This document shows, piece after piece, positions 9,655 to 17,300 of a stretch of DNA of 64,000 nucleotides. The stretch comes from Sciscionella sediminilitoris (GTDB lineage: Bacteria > Actinomycetota > Actinomycetes > Mycobacteriales > Pseudonocardiaceae). The notes under the pieces were generated by a model, which worked only from the letters and a program-made list of their open reading frames with translations, was not told the DNA's origin and did not search any database. Position 1 is the stretch's first letter, and each line of letters begins with the position of its first letter. Both the position numbers and the translations under genes were made by a program. The stretch lies in NCBI RefSeq assembly GCF_000737195.2, contig NZ_JALM01000004.1, positions 1 through 64,000 on the forward strand, written 5' to 3'.

Positions 9655-10247
9655 TCGGCGCGGAGCTGCGCGATCGGCTCCGCTCCTTCGAACCGGCACG
9701 GATCGAGGACGGTGACCGCCGACGCGCCGCGGTCACCCTGGCGCTGCACAGCGAGGCCGACGGGCAGCCACGGGTCTGGCTGACCCTGCGCTCGGCGGGC
9801 CTTCGCCAGCACGCGAGCCAGTTCGCTTTCCCCGGAGGCAGGCTCGATCCCGGCGAGGACGCCTTCACCGCCGCACGGCGCGAACTGCACGAGGAGCTCG
9901 GTGTCGCACTGGGCCGGGAGTCCTATCTCGCCCGCCTCGACGACTACGCCACCCGGTCCGGCTACGTGATCACTCCGTTCGTCGTCGACGCCGGACAGAA
10001 CCCCGTCACCGCGCCCAACCCCGGCGAGGTCGCCGAGCTGTTCGCGCCGACCTTGCCGGAACTCGACGTGACACCGCGGTTCCTGCGCATCCCGGAATCC
10101 GAGCGCCCGGTCATCCAGCTCCCGCTGCTCGGCACGCTCATCCACGCCCCGACCGCCGCGATCCTCTACCAGTTCCGCGAACTCGCCCTGCACGGGCGCC
10201 GGATCGCGGTCGCCGACTACGAGCAGCCCGTCTTCGCCTGGAAGTAG
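9651..10247 (+). CDS. Nudix hydrolase, CoA-pyrophosphatase type
   Basis: A 198-residue hydrolase of nucleoside-diphosphate derivatives. The full Nudix box is present: GGRLDPGEDAF followed by AARRELHEELGV (G-x5-E-x7-REUXEEXGU), preceded by ASQFAFPGG. The combination of LRSAGLRQHASQ before the box and a downstream PFVVDAG segment resembles the NudL-like coenzyme-A diphosphatase group. I chose GTG 9651 because it forms a GTGA overlap with the DUF2631 stop and leaves a normal domain length. Longer starts would read into the out-of-frame DUF2631 gene. The likely role is housekeeping of CoA or of oxidised nucleotides. Confidence 0.88.
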   Translation: MIGAELRDRLRSFEPARIEDGDRRRAAVTLALHSEADGQPRVWLTLRSAGLRQHASQFAFPGGRLDPGEDAFTAARRELHEELGVALGRESYLARLDDYATRSGYVITPFVVDAGQNPVTAPNPGEVAELFAPTLPELDVTPRFLRIPESERPVIQLPLLGTLIHAPTAAILYQFRELALHGRRIAVADYEQPVFAWK

Positions 10248-10305
10248 GAATCGCCCGTCCGGAGCGCCCGCCACCGCGCCCGAGAACCTCGGAGGAACCT
10301 GGGGC

Positions 10306-10914
10306 ATGAACGGAGTGGTGTCGGCGATCGCCGAGTTGCCGCCGATCTCGATCTACGGCTGTATCGCCGCCGTGGTCCTCGTCGAGTCGGTGCTCCTGCT
10401 CGGCACGTTCGCGCCGACGCTCGCGCTGCTGCTGACCGCGGGCGCACTGGCCGATCGCGGGGTCCTCCTGCTCCCGGTGGTGATCGTCCTGGCCACCTCG
10501 TGCGCGGTGTGCGGTGATTGCCTCGCACGGCTGACCGGTGCCGCCCTGGGGCCCCGGCTGCACACCAGCAGACTCGGCCGCCGCATCCCCGCGGCGGCCT
10601 GGCGGCGCGCCACCGTGCTGATGGATTCCTACGGTGGCGCCGCCGTATTCTTCGGCCGGTTCATTCCGGTGGTGCGCACCGTTACGCCCTATCTGGCGGG
10701 CGCCACCGGACTCCGTTACCGGCGGATCGCCGTGTTCAGCGTGGTCGCGGCGGCGATCTGGGCGTCCGCGGAGATCTGCGTCGGCTATTTCGCCGCGGCC
10801 TCGCTCGACGTTCTGCTGGCCAAGGCCGGAACCGGCGTCGCCATCGCCGCGGCGTGCCTGGTCGTGCTCCTGCTCATCGTCATCGTGGTCTACCGGCGCA
10901 GGTCGGCACGCTAG
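10306..10914 (+). CDS. DedA/VTT-domain membrane protein
   Basis: A 202-residue integral membrane protein with the DedA signature GRFIPVVRTVTPYLAGAT (about 121-138) and hydrophobic segments at about 12-30, 40-65, 140-165 and 175-197. DedA proteins are proposed proton-coupled lipid transporters. Some flip undecaprenyl phosphate or phosphatidylethanolamine, and loss commonly gives envelope and pH phenotypes. GGAGGAACC lies about 6 nt before the ATG, and the Nudix gene ends 58 bp upstream. It converges on rlmN. Confidence 0.9.
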   Translation: MNGVVSAIAELPPISIYGCIAAVVLVESVLLLGTFAPTLALLLTAGALADRGVLLLPVVIVLATSCAVCGDCLARLTGAALGPRLHTSRLGRRIPAAAWRRATVLMDSYGGAAVFFGRFIPVVRTVTPYLAGATGLRYRRIAVFSVVAAAIWASAEICVGYFAAASLDVLLAKAGTGVAIAAACLVVLLLIVIVVYRRRSAR

Positions 10915-10920
10915 AGCGCC

Positions 10921-10971
10921 GCCGCGCTCACTCCTCCGCCGCGTTCATTCCCCCGCCGCGTTCACTCCTCC
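10921..10971. repeat. Three tandem 17-bp units at the rlmN 3' end
   Basis: Units at 10921-10937, 10938-10954 and 10955-10971 share the pattern GCCGCGYTCAYTCCYCC with one to four differences between copies. The third copy contains the last codons and stop of rlmN (10962-10964). In the rlmN direction each unit reads GGAGGAGTGAGCGCGGC or a close variant, so the two outer copies look like duplications of the gene's own end. This probably arose by replication slippage. Confidence 0.75.
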
Positions 10972-12068
10972 GCGGCGAGCTGACCGCAGGCGGCGGCGAT
11001 CTCCTGGCCCCTGGTGTCCCGCACCGTGCAGGCGACCCCGGCCTCGTTGACCCGGCGCACGAACTCCTGCTCGACGGGCTTCGGCGAGGCGTCCCACTTG
11101 GATCCGGGCGTCGGGTTCAGCGGGATGACGTTCACGTGCGCCAGCTGGCCGAGATGCTTGCGCAGCAGGGAACCCAGCAGATCGGCGCGCCACGGCTGGT
11201 CGTTCATGTCCCGGATCAGGGCGTACTCGATGGAGACCCGCCGCCCGGTCGACTCGGCGTAGCCGCGCGCGGCCTCGAGTACCTCGGCGACCGGCCAGCG
11301 GTTGTTCACCGGAACCAGGGTGTCGCGCAGTTCGTCGTCCGGGGTGTGCAGTGAGACCGCGAGGCGCACCTGCAGCCCCTCGGCGGTGAGTTTGCGGATC
11401 GCGGGGGCGAGACCGACGGTGGACACGGTGACCGAGCGCTGCGAGATACCGAGCCCGTCCGGGGCGGGATCGGTGATCCGGTGCACGGCGTCGAGCACCC
11501 GCTTGTAGTTGGCCAGCGGCTCCCCCATGCCCATGAACACGATGTTGGACAACCGGCCCGGTCCGCCGGGCAGCGCCCCGTCCCGCATGGCGGCCGCGGC
11601 CAGGCGCACCTGCTCGACGATCTCCGCGGTGGACAGGTTGCGCTGCAGCCCGCCCTGGCCTGTCGCGCAGAACGGGCAGGCCATCCCGCAACCGGCCTGG
11701 GAGGAAACGCAGACGGTCGTGCGGTCCGGGTAGCGCATCAGCACGCTTTCGATCAGCGTGCCGTCGTGTGCGCGCCACAACGTCTTGCGGGTGGTCCCGT
11801 TGTCACACTCGATGTGCCGCACGGTGTCCAGCAGCGGCGGGAACAGCTCCCCGGCCAGTCGCTCCCTGCTCGCGGCTGGCAGGTCGGTCATCGCTTCCGG
11901 ATCGGCGGACAACCGGGAGAAGTAGTGGTGCGAGAGCTGCTTGGCGCGGAACGGCTGCTCACCGAGTTCCCGCACGGCGTCCACCCGTTCCGGCAGCGAC
12001 AGATCGGCAAGGTGGCGCTTGGGCATGCCACGGCGCGGCGCTTCGAACACGAGAGGTAGGGCGGACAC
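10962..12068 (-). CDS. rlmN: Dual-specificity 23S rRNA (A2503)/tRNA (A37) C2-methyltransferase
   Basis: A radical-SAM enzyme of 368 residues that methylates C2 of A2503 in 23S rRNA and of A37 in some tRNAs, supporting translational fidelity. The cluster motif C-x3-C-x2-C is in [13 protein letters not shown]. The conserved catalytic Cys near the C-terminus is in [32 protein letters not shown] and SVSTVGLAP are further family blocks. The start is GTG 12066-12068. It lies 6 bp after the LysR gene stop on the same strand, which may mean read-through from that gene. In mycobacteria rlmN is next to cdsA. Here the two are 14 kb apart. Confidence 0.95.
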   Translation of the reverse strand: MSALPLVFEAPRRGMPKRHLADLSLPERVDAVRELGEQPFRAKQLSHHYFSRLSADPEAMTDLPAASRERLAGELFPPLLDTVRHIECDNGTTRKTLWRAHDGTLIESVLMRYPDRTTVCVSSQAGCGMACPFCATGQGGLQRNLSTAEIVEQVRLAAAAMRDGALPGGPGRLSNIVFMGMGEPLANYKRVLDAVHRITDPAPDGLGISQRSVTVSTVGLAPAIRKLTAEGLQVRLAVSLHTPDDELRDTLVPVNNRWPVAEVLEAARGYAESTGRRVSIEYALIRDMNDQPWRADLLGSLLRKHLGQLAHVNVIPLNPTPGSKWDASPKPVEQEFVRRVNEAGVACTVRDTRGQEIAAACGQLAAEE

Positions 12069-12074
12069 GAGGTA

Positions 12075-12974
12075 CTAGTCTCCCATACCGTCCGGACCGG
12101 CGGCGAGCCGACAGGCCTCGACGAGGGCACTGAGCTCGGGGCGCCCGGCACCGGCCTGCACGGCGAGTGCGGTCGGCATCCGCGGCCGCGGCGCACGCAG
12201 CGGCCGGAACACCACACCGGCGGCCGCGATCTGCTTGGCGTGCGCGGCATAGAACACCGTCCACGCCGGGCCGCCGAACCCGATATCGGCGAGGGTGTCC
12301 TGGGCGGTGGTGAACGCGCGCCCGAGCCGGGGCTCGAACCCGGCGGTCCGGCAGCAGTCGAGCACGAGCTCGTAGAGCGCCGGGTTGCGCCCGTGCTCCG
12401 CGATCCGCAACGGCAGTTCGGCCAGCGCGGCGAACTCGACCGTCTCGGCACCGGCGAGCGGGTGCGCCGCGGGAAGGGCGACCAGCAGCTCATCGCGCCA
12501 CACCGGGAACAGCCGCAGCCCGGCGAGCGTGCGACGGCCGCGCACCAGCGCCGCGTCGAGCTCGCCCTCCCGTACCGCGCGCAGCCGCTCCTCGGTCCCC
12601 AGATCGACCAGTTCGAGCCGGGCCTCGGTCCGCTCGGCGAACGCGGGCAGCACGACGTCCAGCCGTTCAGCGAGCCCCTGGCTGGTCCCGAGCCGGACCG
12701 GAAGCGGCCGCGGGGCGCCCAGCTGTGCCATAGCCTCCCGCGCCCGCCGCTGCGCCTCGAGCACCGCGGTGGCGTGCGGCACCAGCCGATCCCCCGCCTT
12801 GGTCAGCCGCACCGTCCGCGTCGTGCGGTCGAAGAGGGTGACCCCGAGCTCGCGTTCCAGCCTGCGCACCTGCTGGCTCACCGCGGACTGCACGATGTGC
12901 AGCCGCTGCGCCGCGCGCCCGAAGTGCAGTTCCTCGGCGACGACGAGGAAGTACTGCAGCTGCCGCGTCTCCAT
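12075..12974 (-). CDS. LysR-family transcriptional regulator
   Basis: A 299-residue regulator. The N-terminal winged helix-turn-helix is clear (QLQYFLVVAEELHFGRAAQRL, then VSQQVRRLERELG). The C-terminal periplasmic-binding-like effector domain (about 92-295) has the usual SQGLAERL and LLVALPAAHPLA strands. The start is ATG 12972-12974 with AAGGG upstream. It is divergent from an alpha/beta hydrolase, with 87 bp between them holding a near-palindrome (12988-13006). The hydrolase and the gene itself are therefore the likely targets. The inducer is unknown. Confidence 0.92.
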   Translation of the reverse strand: METRQLQYFLVVAEELHFGRAAQRLHIVQSAVSQQVRRLERELGVTLFDRTTRTVRLTKAGDRLVPHATAVLEAQRRAREAMAQLGAPRPLPVRLGTSQGLAERLDVVLPAFAERTEARLELVDLGTEERLRAVREGELDAALVRGRRTLAGLRLFPVWRDELLVALPAAHPLAGAETVEFAALAELPLRIAEHGRNPALYELVLDCCRTAGFEPRLGRAFTTAQDTLADIGFGGPAWTVFYAAHAKQIAAAGVVFRPLRAPRPRMPTALAVQAGAGRPELSALVEACRLAAGPDGMGD

Positions 12975-12987
12975 GCCACCCTTCGAT

Positions 12988-13006
12988 TGATCATCGATCG
13001 TGATCA
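12988..13006. promoter_or_regulatory. Candidate LysR operator between the divergent LysR and hydrolase genes
   Basis: The 19-bp element TGATCA-TCGATCG-TGATCA is nearly self-complementary and lies midway in the 87-bp divergent gap. A TATAGG at 13008-13013 could be the -10 of the hydrolase gene, with TTGATC (12987-12992) as a -35 at a short 15-bp spacing. That places the element inside that promoter. Confidence 0.55.
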
Positions 13007-13061
13007 GTATAGGCGTGATCCGCTCGTTGTTCGCCGGCTCGCGCTCGGGTGTGCTCGGGGT

Positions 13062-13823
13062 ATGGCTTTCCTGGATATCGACGGCATCGCGCTGCACTAC
13101 ACCGAGAACGGAACGGGCGAGCCGCTCCTGTTCCTGCACGGCTGGGGAACGAGCGGGCGGGTGTGGGACGCCCAGCTGCCGGAGTTCGTCCGCGATCACC
13201 GGGTGCTCACCCTCGACTGGCGCGGCTGCGGGCGCTCGGACCAGCCGGCACAGGGCAACGATCACGAGCAGGTGTGCGCGGATCTGCTCGCCGTGTTCGA
13301 CGCACTCGGGATCCGGGCCGCGGCACTGATCGGCTCCTCGATCGGTGCGGCCTTCTCGACCGAGTTCGCACTGCGCCATCCCGAACGCGTGACCCAGCTC
13401 GTCGCAGTGGACGGACCCGCTTACTGGGGTGCCGAGGGCGACCTCGGCGAGCTGCGGCAGCGCCTGGCCACCGCGCGTGCCGCCACCCTCGCCGAATGGG
13501 TGCCCGGCTGGTACGCGCCGGGCACCGCGCCCGCCCTGATCGGGGCCACGGAGCGGATGATCCTGGAGTCCGGAGTGTTCATCGACGCGCACTTCGACTG
13601 GCTCGCCGGTTACGACCCGCGTCCCGCTCTTCCCGGGCTCGCGGTACCGGTCAGCTATGTGCACGGCGCGCTCGATCCGCAGATCCCGCTCGCCGTCGCC
13701 GAACACTGCGCGGCGCTGACCCCCGGGGCACGGCTGCGGGTGATCGAACAGGCGGGCCACATGCCGCAGCTGGAACGGCCCGCCGAGTTCAACGCAACCC
13801 TGCGCGCACTGCTCGAAGACTGA
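13062..13823 (+). CDS. Alpha/beta hydrolase
   Basis: A 253-residue cytosolic alpha/beta-hydrolase-fold enzyme. The oxyanion segment is LFLHGWGTSG (about 24-33). The nucleophile is Ser in IGSSIGAAF (about 93), the acid is Asp in HGALDPQIP, and the base is His in EQAGHMPQLERP. The overall pattern LDWRGCGRSDQP resembles haloperoxidase/esterase and 3-oxoadipate enol-lactonase relatives. The substrate is unknown. The start is ATG 13062. It is divergent from a LysR regulator that probably controls it, and its stop is 3 bp from the stop of the facing MHS transporter. Confidence 0.88.
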   Translation: MAFLDIDGIALHYTENGTGEPLLFLHGWGTSGRVWDAQLPEFVRDHRVLTLDWRGCGRSDQPAQGNDHEQVCADLLAVFDALGIRAAALIGSSIGAAFSTEFALRHPERVTQLVAVDGPAYWGAEGDLGELRQRLATARAATLAEWVPGWYAPGTAPALIGATERMILESGVFIDAHFDWLAGYDPRPALPGLAVPVSYVHGALDPQIPLAVAEHCAALTPGARLRVIEQAGHMPQLERPAEFNATLRALLED

Positions 13824-13826
13824 GGA

Positions 13827-15125
13827 TCAGCTGCCGGAACCGGATTCGTCCAGCCGCGCTCCCCGCGTCTCCGGGAGGCGCAGCACTACGGCCGCCGAGA
13901 TGAGCAGCAACAGCACCGTGTATCCCGTGAACCAGGCGGGATCGAGCTTGGTGCCGATCAGCTCCTGCAGATACGGGGCGGTTCCGCCGAACGCGGCCAC
14001 GGTGATCGAGTACGGGATGCCGACCGCGACGGTGCGCACCTTCGTCGGGAAAAGCTCCGCGTAGACGGCAGGCAGGATCGAGGCATACATCCCGATCAGC
14101 AGCATGGCAAGGGACATCGAGACGCCGAGCAGCACGGCGCTGTGCCCGATGATGGCGTCGAGCGGGAACACGAGCGCCGCCGTGGCGAGCAGTCCGGTGA
14201 GCAGCATCGGTTTCCGCCCGACGCGGTCGGAAAGCTTGCCCCACAACGGAAGGGTGAGCACGAAGACGCCGTTGCCGACCACCCCTGCCCAGAAGGCGGA
14301 GCGCTCGTCGACACCGCGCGCGGAGATCGCGTGCGCGGTCTGGGACACCGACCAGACGTAGTAGACGACGGTGAACCCGGCGGTCAGCCCGATGACCTTC
14401 ACCACGGCCGCCCGGTTGGCCACCAGCAGCGGCCACATCCGCGGTTTGGTGCTGCCCACGTCGGAGGTGAAGGTGGCGGTCTCGGTCATGCGCAACCGCA
14501 TGAACAGCACGTAGAGCCCGAACACCCCGCCGAGCAGGAACGGGATCCGCCAGCCGAACTCGCCCATCTGGGTATCGCTGAGGGTGGCCGCGAGGATGGC
14601 GGCGAGCACCGTGCCGAGCAGATTGCCCAGTGTTCCGGACACGTAGATCAGGCTCGACCACAGGCCGCGGCGCTGCGCGGGGGCGTACTCGGCGACGTAG
14701 GTCTGCGCGGACGGCAGCTCACCGCCGTGCGCGAGGCCCTGGATCAGCCGGGCGAGCAACAGGATCACCGAGGCGAGCGCGCCCACCCTGGCGTAGCTCG
14801 GCGCGAACCCGATCACCAGGCTGCCCAGCGCGGCGAGCCCGATGGACAGGGTCATCGCGAATTTGCGCCCCCGCCGGTCGGAGAGCAGCCCGAACAGGAA
14901 ACCGCCGAAGGGGCGCGCCACGAAGCCGACCGCGAACACGGCGAGCGTGGACAGCAGCGCGGAGACCCGGTCGGCGCTGTTGAAGAACTGCGGGGCGAAA
15001 TAGGTGGTGAAGACCGCGTAGACGTTCCAGTCGTACCACTCGAGGGCGTTTCCCGCGCCCGCGCCGAATACGGCCCTGAACCTGCCGCGAACTGCGCCGG
15101 TGCGCGCGGTATCGGTGTCGATCAC
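13827..15125 (-). CDS. MFS transporter, metabolite:H+ symporter (MHS) family
   Basis: A 432-residue, 12-helix permease. The MHS hallmark GNALEWYDWNVY lies at the start of helix 1. The A-loop motif GLLSDRRGRK and RLIQGLAHGGELPSAQ in helix 4 are also present. Family members (KgtP, ProP, ShiA) import organic acids, osmolytes or shikimate by proton symport. I chose GTG 15123-15125 because TACGGT sits 6 nt before it, a leaderless arrangement. A longer start at 15176 has no ribosome site. It converges with the alpha/beta hydrolase gene, and the substrate cannot be inferred. Confidence 0.88.
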   Translation of the reverse strand: MIDTDTARTGAVRGRFRAVFGAGAGNALEWYDWNVYAVFTTYFAPQFFNSADRVSALLSTLAVFAVGFVARPFGGFLFGLLSDRRGRKFAMTLSIGLAALGSLVIGFAPSYARVGALASVILLLARLIQGLAHGGELPSAQTYVAEYAPAQRRGLWSSLIYVSGTLGNLLGTVLAAILAATLSDTQMGEFGWRIPFLLGGVFGLYVLFMRLRMTETATFTSDVGSTKPRMWPLLVANRAAVVKVIGLTAGFTVVYYVWSVSQTAHAISARGVDERSAFWAGVVGNGVFVLTLPLWGKLSDRVGRKPMLLTGLLATAALVFPLDAIIGHSAVLLGVSMSLAMLLIGMYASILPAVYAELFPTKVRTVAVGIPYSITVAAFGGTAPYLQELIGTKLDPAWFTGYTVLLLLISAAVVLRLPETRGARLDESGSGS

Positions 15126-15131
15126 GGCGCA

Positions 15132-15137
15132 ACCGTA
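15132..15137 (-). promoter_or_regulatory. Probable -10 element for a leaderless MHS transporter mRNA
   Basis: TACGGT (TANNNT) on the minus strand ends 6 nt before GTG 15125, so transcription would begin at the start codon. No Shine-Dalgarno sequence is present. Confidence 0.5.
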
Positions 15138-15205
15138 ACCGCACCGGGGCACCGGCCGTGTAGCGATCCCAGACATCGGGCGCGATTCGGTTATCGTCGC
15201 GTGTC

Positions 15206-15679
15206 ATGAACTCCGCGACCCCCTGGATCGGTACGGTCTCCGCGCTGCTCGGTGTGGTGCTCACCGTCGGAGCCACCCAGCTGCGCGCCCGCTCGGATCG
15301 CCGCACCGAGCGCAGCCGGCTGTCCCGGGAACAGAAGACCGCGGACTATCCCGAACTGCTGCGGGCCGCGCGAACCCTGCTGCGGCTGCCGGTGTTCCCG
15401 GTCGAGGAGGGCGATCCGCGCACCGAACTGGCCGCGGTGGAGTCGGCCGCGCTCCGGGTGACCTTGTTCGCCCCACGGGAAATCGCCGCACTGGCCGAGG
15501 AACTCGCCTCGACCGCGGTGCACCTGGCGGACACGGTGCGCGAATTGCGGGCGAGCACCCTGCCGGGCCGGGAACCGGACGGCACGGACCAGGTGCGCGC
15601 CGACCTCGAGCGGGCCCTCACCGAGTTCACCGAGGCGGCCCGCCGCGACCTGGAAAGCGAGCCCCGGCGACTACGATGA
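15206..15679 (+). CDS. Hypothetical membrane-anchored protein
   Basis: I do not recognise this 157-residue protein. One N-terminal membrane segment (about 8-25, IGTVSALLGVVLTVGATQ) is followed by a strongly charged helix RARSDRRTERSRLSREQK. A long Leu/Ala/Glu-rich helical region follows, likely a coiled coil (about 50-150). Such Nin proteins often act as small membrane adaptors. A TATCGT 8 nt before the ATG suggests a leaderless or near-leaderless start. It lies 40 bp upstream of the GT-B-like gene on the same strand, so the two may be co-transcribed. Confidence 0.65.
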   Translation: MNSATPWIGTVSALLGVVLTVGATQLRARSDRRTERSRLSREQKTADYPELLRAARTLLRLPVFPVEEGDPRTELAAVESAALRVTLFAPREIAALAEELASTAVHLADTVRELRASTLPGREPDGTDQVRADLERALTEFTEAARRDLESEPRRLR

Positions 15680-15719
15680 GAACCGAACGGGGTTCGCGCG
15701 AGCAGAGGTTGCGGTAGGC

Positions 15720-17300
15720 ATGGCGAATGGGGGCGCGACGGCCGAGGAACGTAAGTGGGGGACCTTCGGCTGCGAGCGCACGATCCTCTGCGTGGGGCGC
15801 TCACTGACCTCGGTGATCCGGCTGCTCGAGACGAGCGAGCTGTTCTCCGGGGATTTCCGGCTGCGCAGGCTGTTCACCCTGCAGGACGAGTTCCGGCACC
15901 GGGCACACGCCGAACGGCTGCTGCGCGAGGCGCGGGTGGATCGCATCGTGCCGTGGTCGCAGGTGAAGGACCAGCCCGCGGACCTAGTGCTCACCGCGAG
16001 CGAGAACATCGACCCGGCCACCGTGCGCGGGCCGATCGTGGTGCTCCCGCACGGCATCGGGTTCAACAAGTTCGTGCCCGAGCGAGACGGGAACGGCACC
16101 CGGATCGCGGGCGTGCCCTCGGCGGCGGCGCTGGGCAGCGGCCGGATCACCCTGGTACTCGCGCATGCCGAGCAGGAGCAGCAGCTGCGCGCGAGCTGTC
16201 CCGAGGTGCTCGGCCACACGGTGGTCACCGGTGATCCCACCGTGCAGCGCCTCGATGCGAGCCGCGCCCTGCGTGCCCGCTTCCGCCGGCTGCTCGGCAC
16301 CGGTGACCGCCGCCTGGTGTTCCTGAGTTCCACCTGGGGCCGCGCCTCCGCGCTCGGTCTCACCCCGAAACTGCCGCACGCACTGCTCGCCGCGCTGCCC
16401 GCCGACTCCTACCAGGTGTGCGCGGCACTGCATCCGAACATCGCCTCGCACTACAACCGCGCGGATGTGGCGAACTATTACGCCGACGCGCTCGATGCCG
16501 GACTGGCACTGCTGCCACCCGAAGCGGGCTGGCACGCCGCCCTCGTCGCCTCGGATGTGGTGATCGCCGACCACGGCTCCCTCGGTCTGTACGCCGCCGG
16601 TCTCGGAAAACCCTTGCTGCTCACCGGTTCCGCCGAGGAGATCGTGCCCGGCACCCCGGTCGAAGCGCTCGCGGCCCGCGCCCCGCGCCTGGATCCGCGC
16701 GGCGATCTGCGTGCCCAGCTCGACGCGGCACCGGAGCATCGGACCGAGCTGACCCGCCAGGTCTTCGCGTACCGCGCGGATGCCGCTGAACGGGTGCGCG
16801 CCCTGCTGTACTCGATGCTCGGCCTCGATCCGGAACCCGTAGCACCGCTGGCTCGCGTCCCGGACCCGATTCCCGAACAGCGCCCGGTGCACGCCTTCCG
16901 GGTCCGAGTCACCGAGCACGGGGAAACCCTTGTGCTGGAACGGTTTCCCGCCTCGGTGGCCGCAGGGGAGCACTATCTGGTCGTGGACGAGGCCGATACC
17001 GATCTGCGGCGCGCCGAGAAAGCGGCCGTACTGCTGACCGAGGACCCCGAGGCGACGCTCGCCCGCTATCCGGGTGCCCGGCTGGCCGCCAAGCGGATCC
17101 CGCACGGCTGCCGGGTTTTCGGCCGCGAAGGCGAATCGGCCACCCTGTCCGGTGCCGATACCGGTGCGCTCGCGACCATCGCCTATCACCTGCTGTGCAC
17201 GAATCGGCTGGACAGCACCGATTTTCCGGTCCGGATCGGCGAGCAGGAAACCACGGTACGGGTGCGTCAGGCGACTTCCGGTCCGCCGAGGCAGGCATAG
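15720..17300 (+). CDS. GT-B-fold glycosyl/glycerophosphotransferase-like protein of unknown role
   Basis: A 526-residue protein whose central part (about 100-370) has the layout of the CDP-glycerol glycerophosphotransferase/GT-B superfamily. It shows an N-terminal Rossmann half with VVLPHGIGFNKF, then a C-terminal half with RLVFLSSTWGRAS. The nucleotide-site segment IADHGSLGLYAAGLGKPLLL (about 281-300) matches the usual D-x-S-x2-YE/LA-x2-G/K-P pattern. There is no signal peptide and no membrane segment. The last 130 residues form an extra domain I cannot name. Its final 34 bp overlap the 3' end of the opposing STAND ATPase gene. Those partners may hint at a signalling or defence role, not cell-wall polymer synthesis. 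Confidence 0.7.
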   Translation: MANGGATAEERKWGTFGCERTILCVGRSLTSVIRLLETSELFSGDFRLRRLFTLQDEFRHRAHAERLLREARVDRIVPWSQVKDQPADLVLTASENIDPATVRGPIVVLPHGIGFNKFVPERDGNGTRIAGVPSAAALGSGRITLVLAHAEQEQQLRASCPEVLGHTVVTGDPTVQRLDASRALRARFRRLLGTGDRRLVFLSSTWGRASALGLTPKLPHALLAALPADSYQVCAALHPNIASHYNRADVANYYADALDAGLALLPPEAGWHAALVASDVVIADHGSLGLYAAGLGKPLLLTGSAEEIVPGTPVEALAARAPRLDPRGDLRAQLDAAPEHRTELTRQVFAYRADAAERVRALLYSMLGLDPEPVAPLARVPDPIPEQRPVHAFRVRVTEHGETLVLERFPASVAAGEHYLVVDEADTDLRRAEKAAVLLTEDPEATLARYPGARLAAKRIPHGCRVFGREGESATLSGADTGALATIAYHLLCTNRLDSTDFPVRIGEQETTVRVRQATSGPPRQA

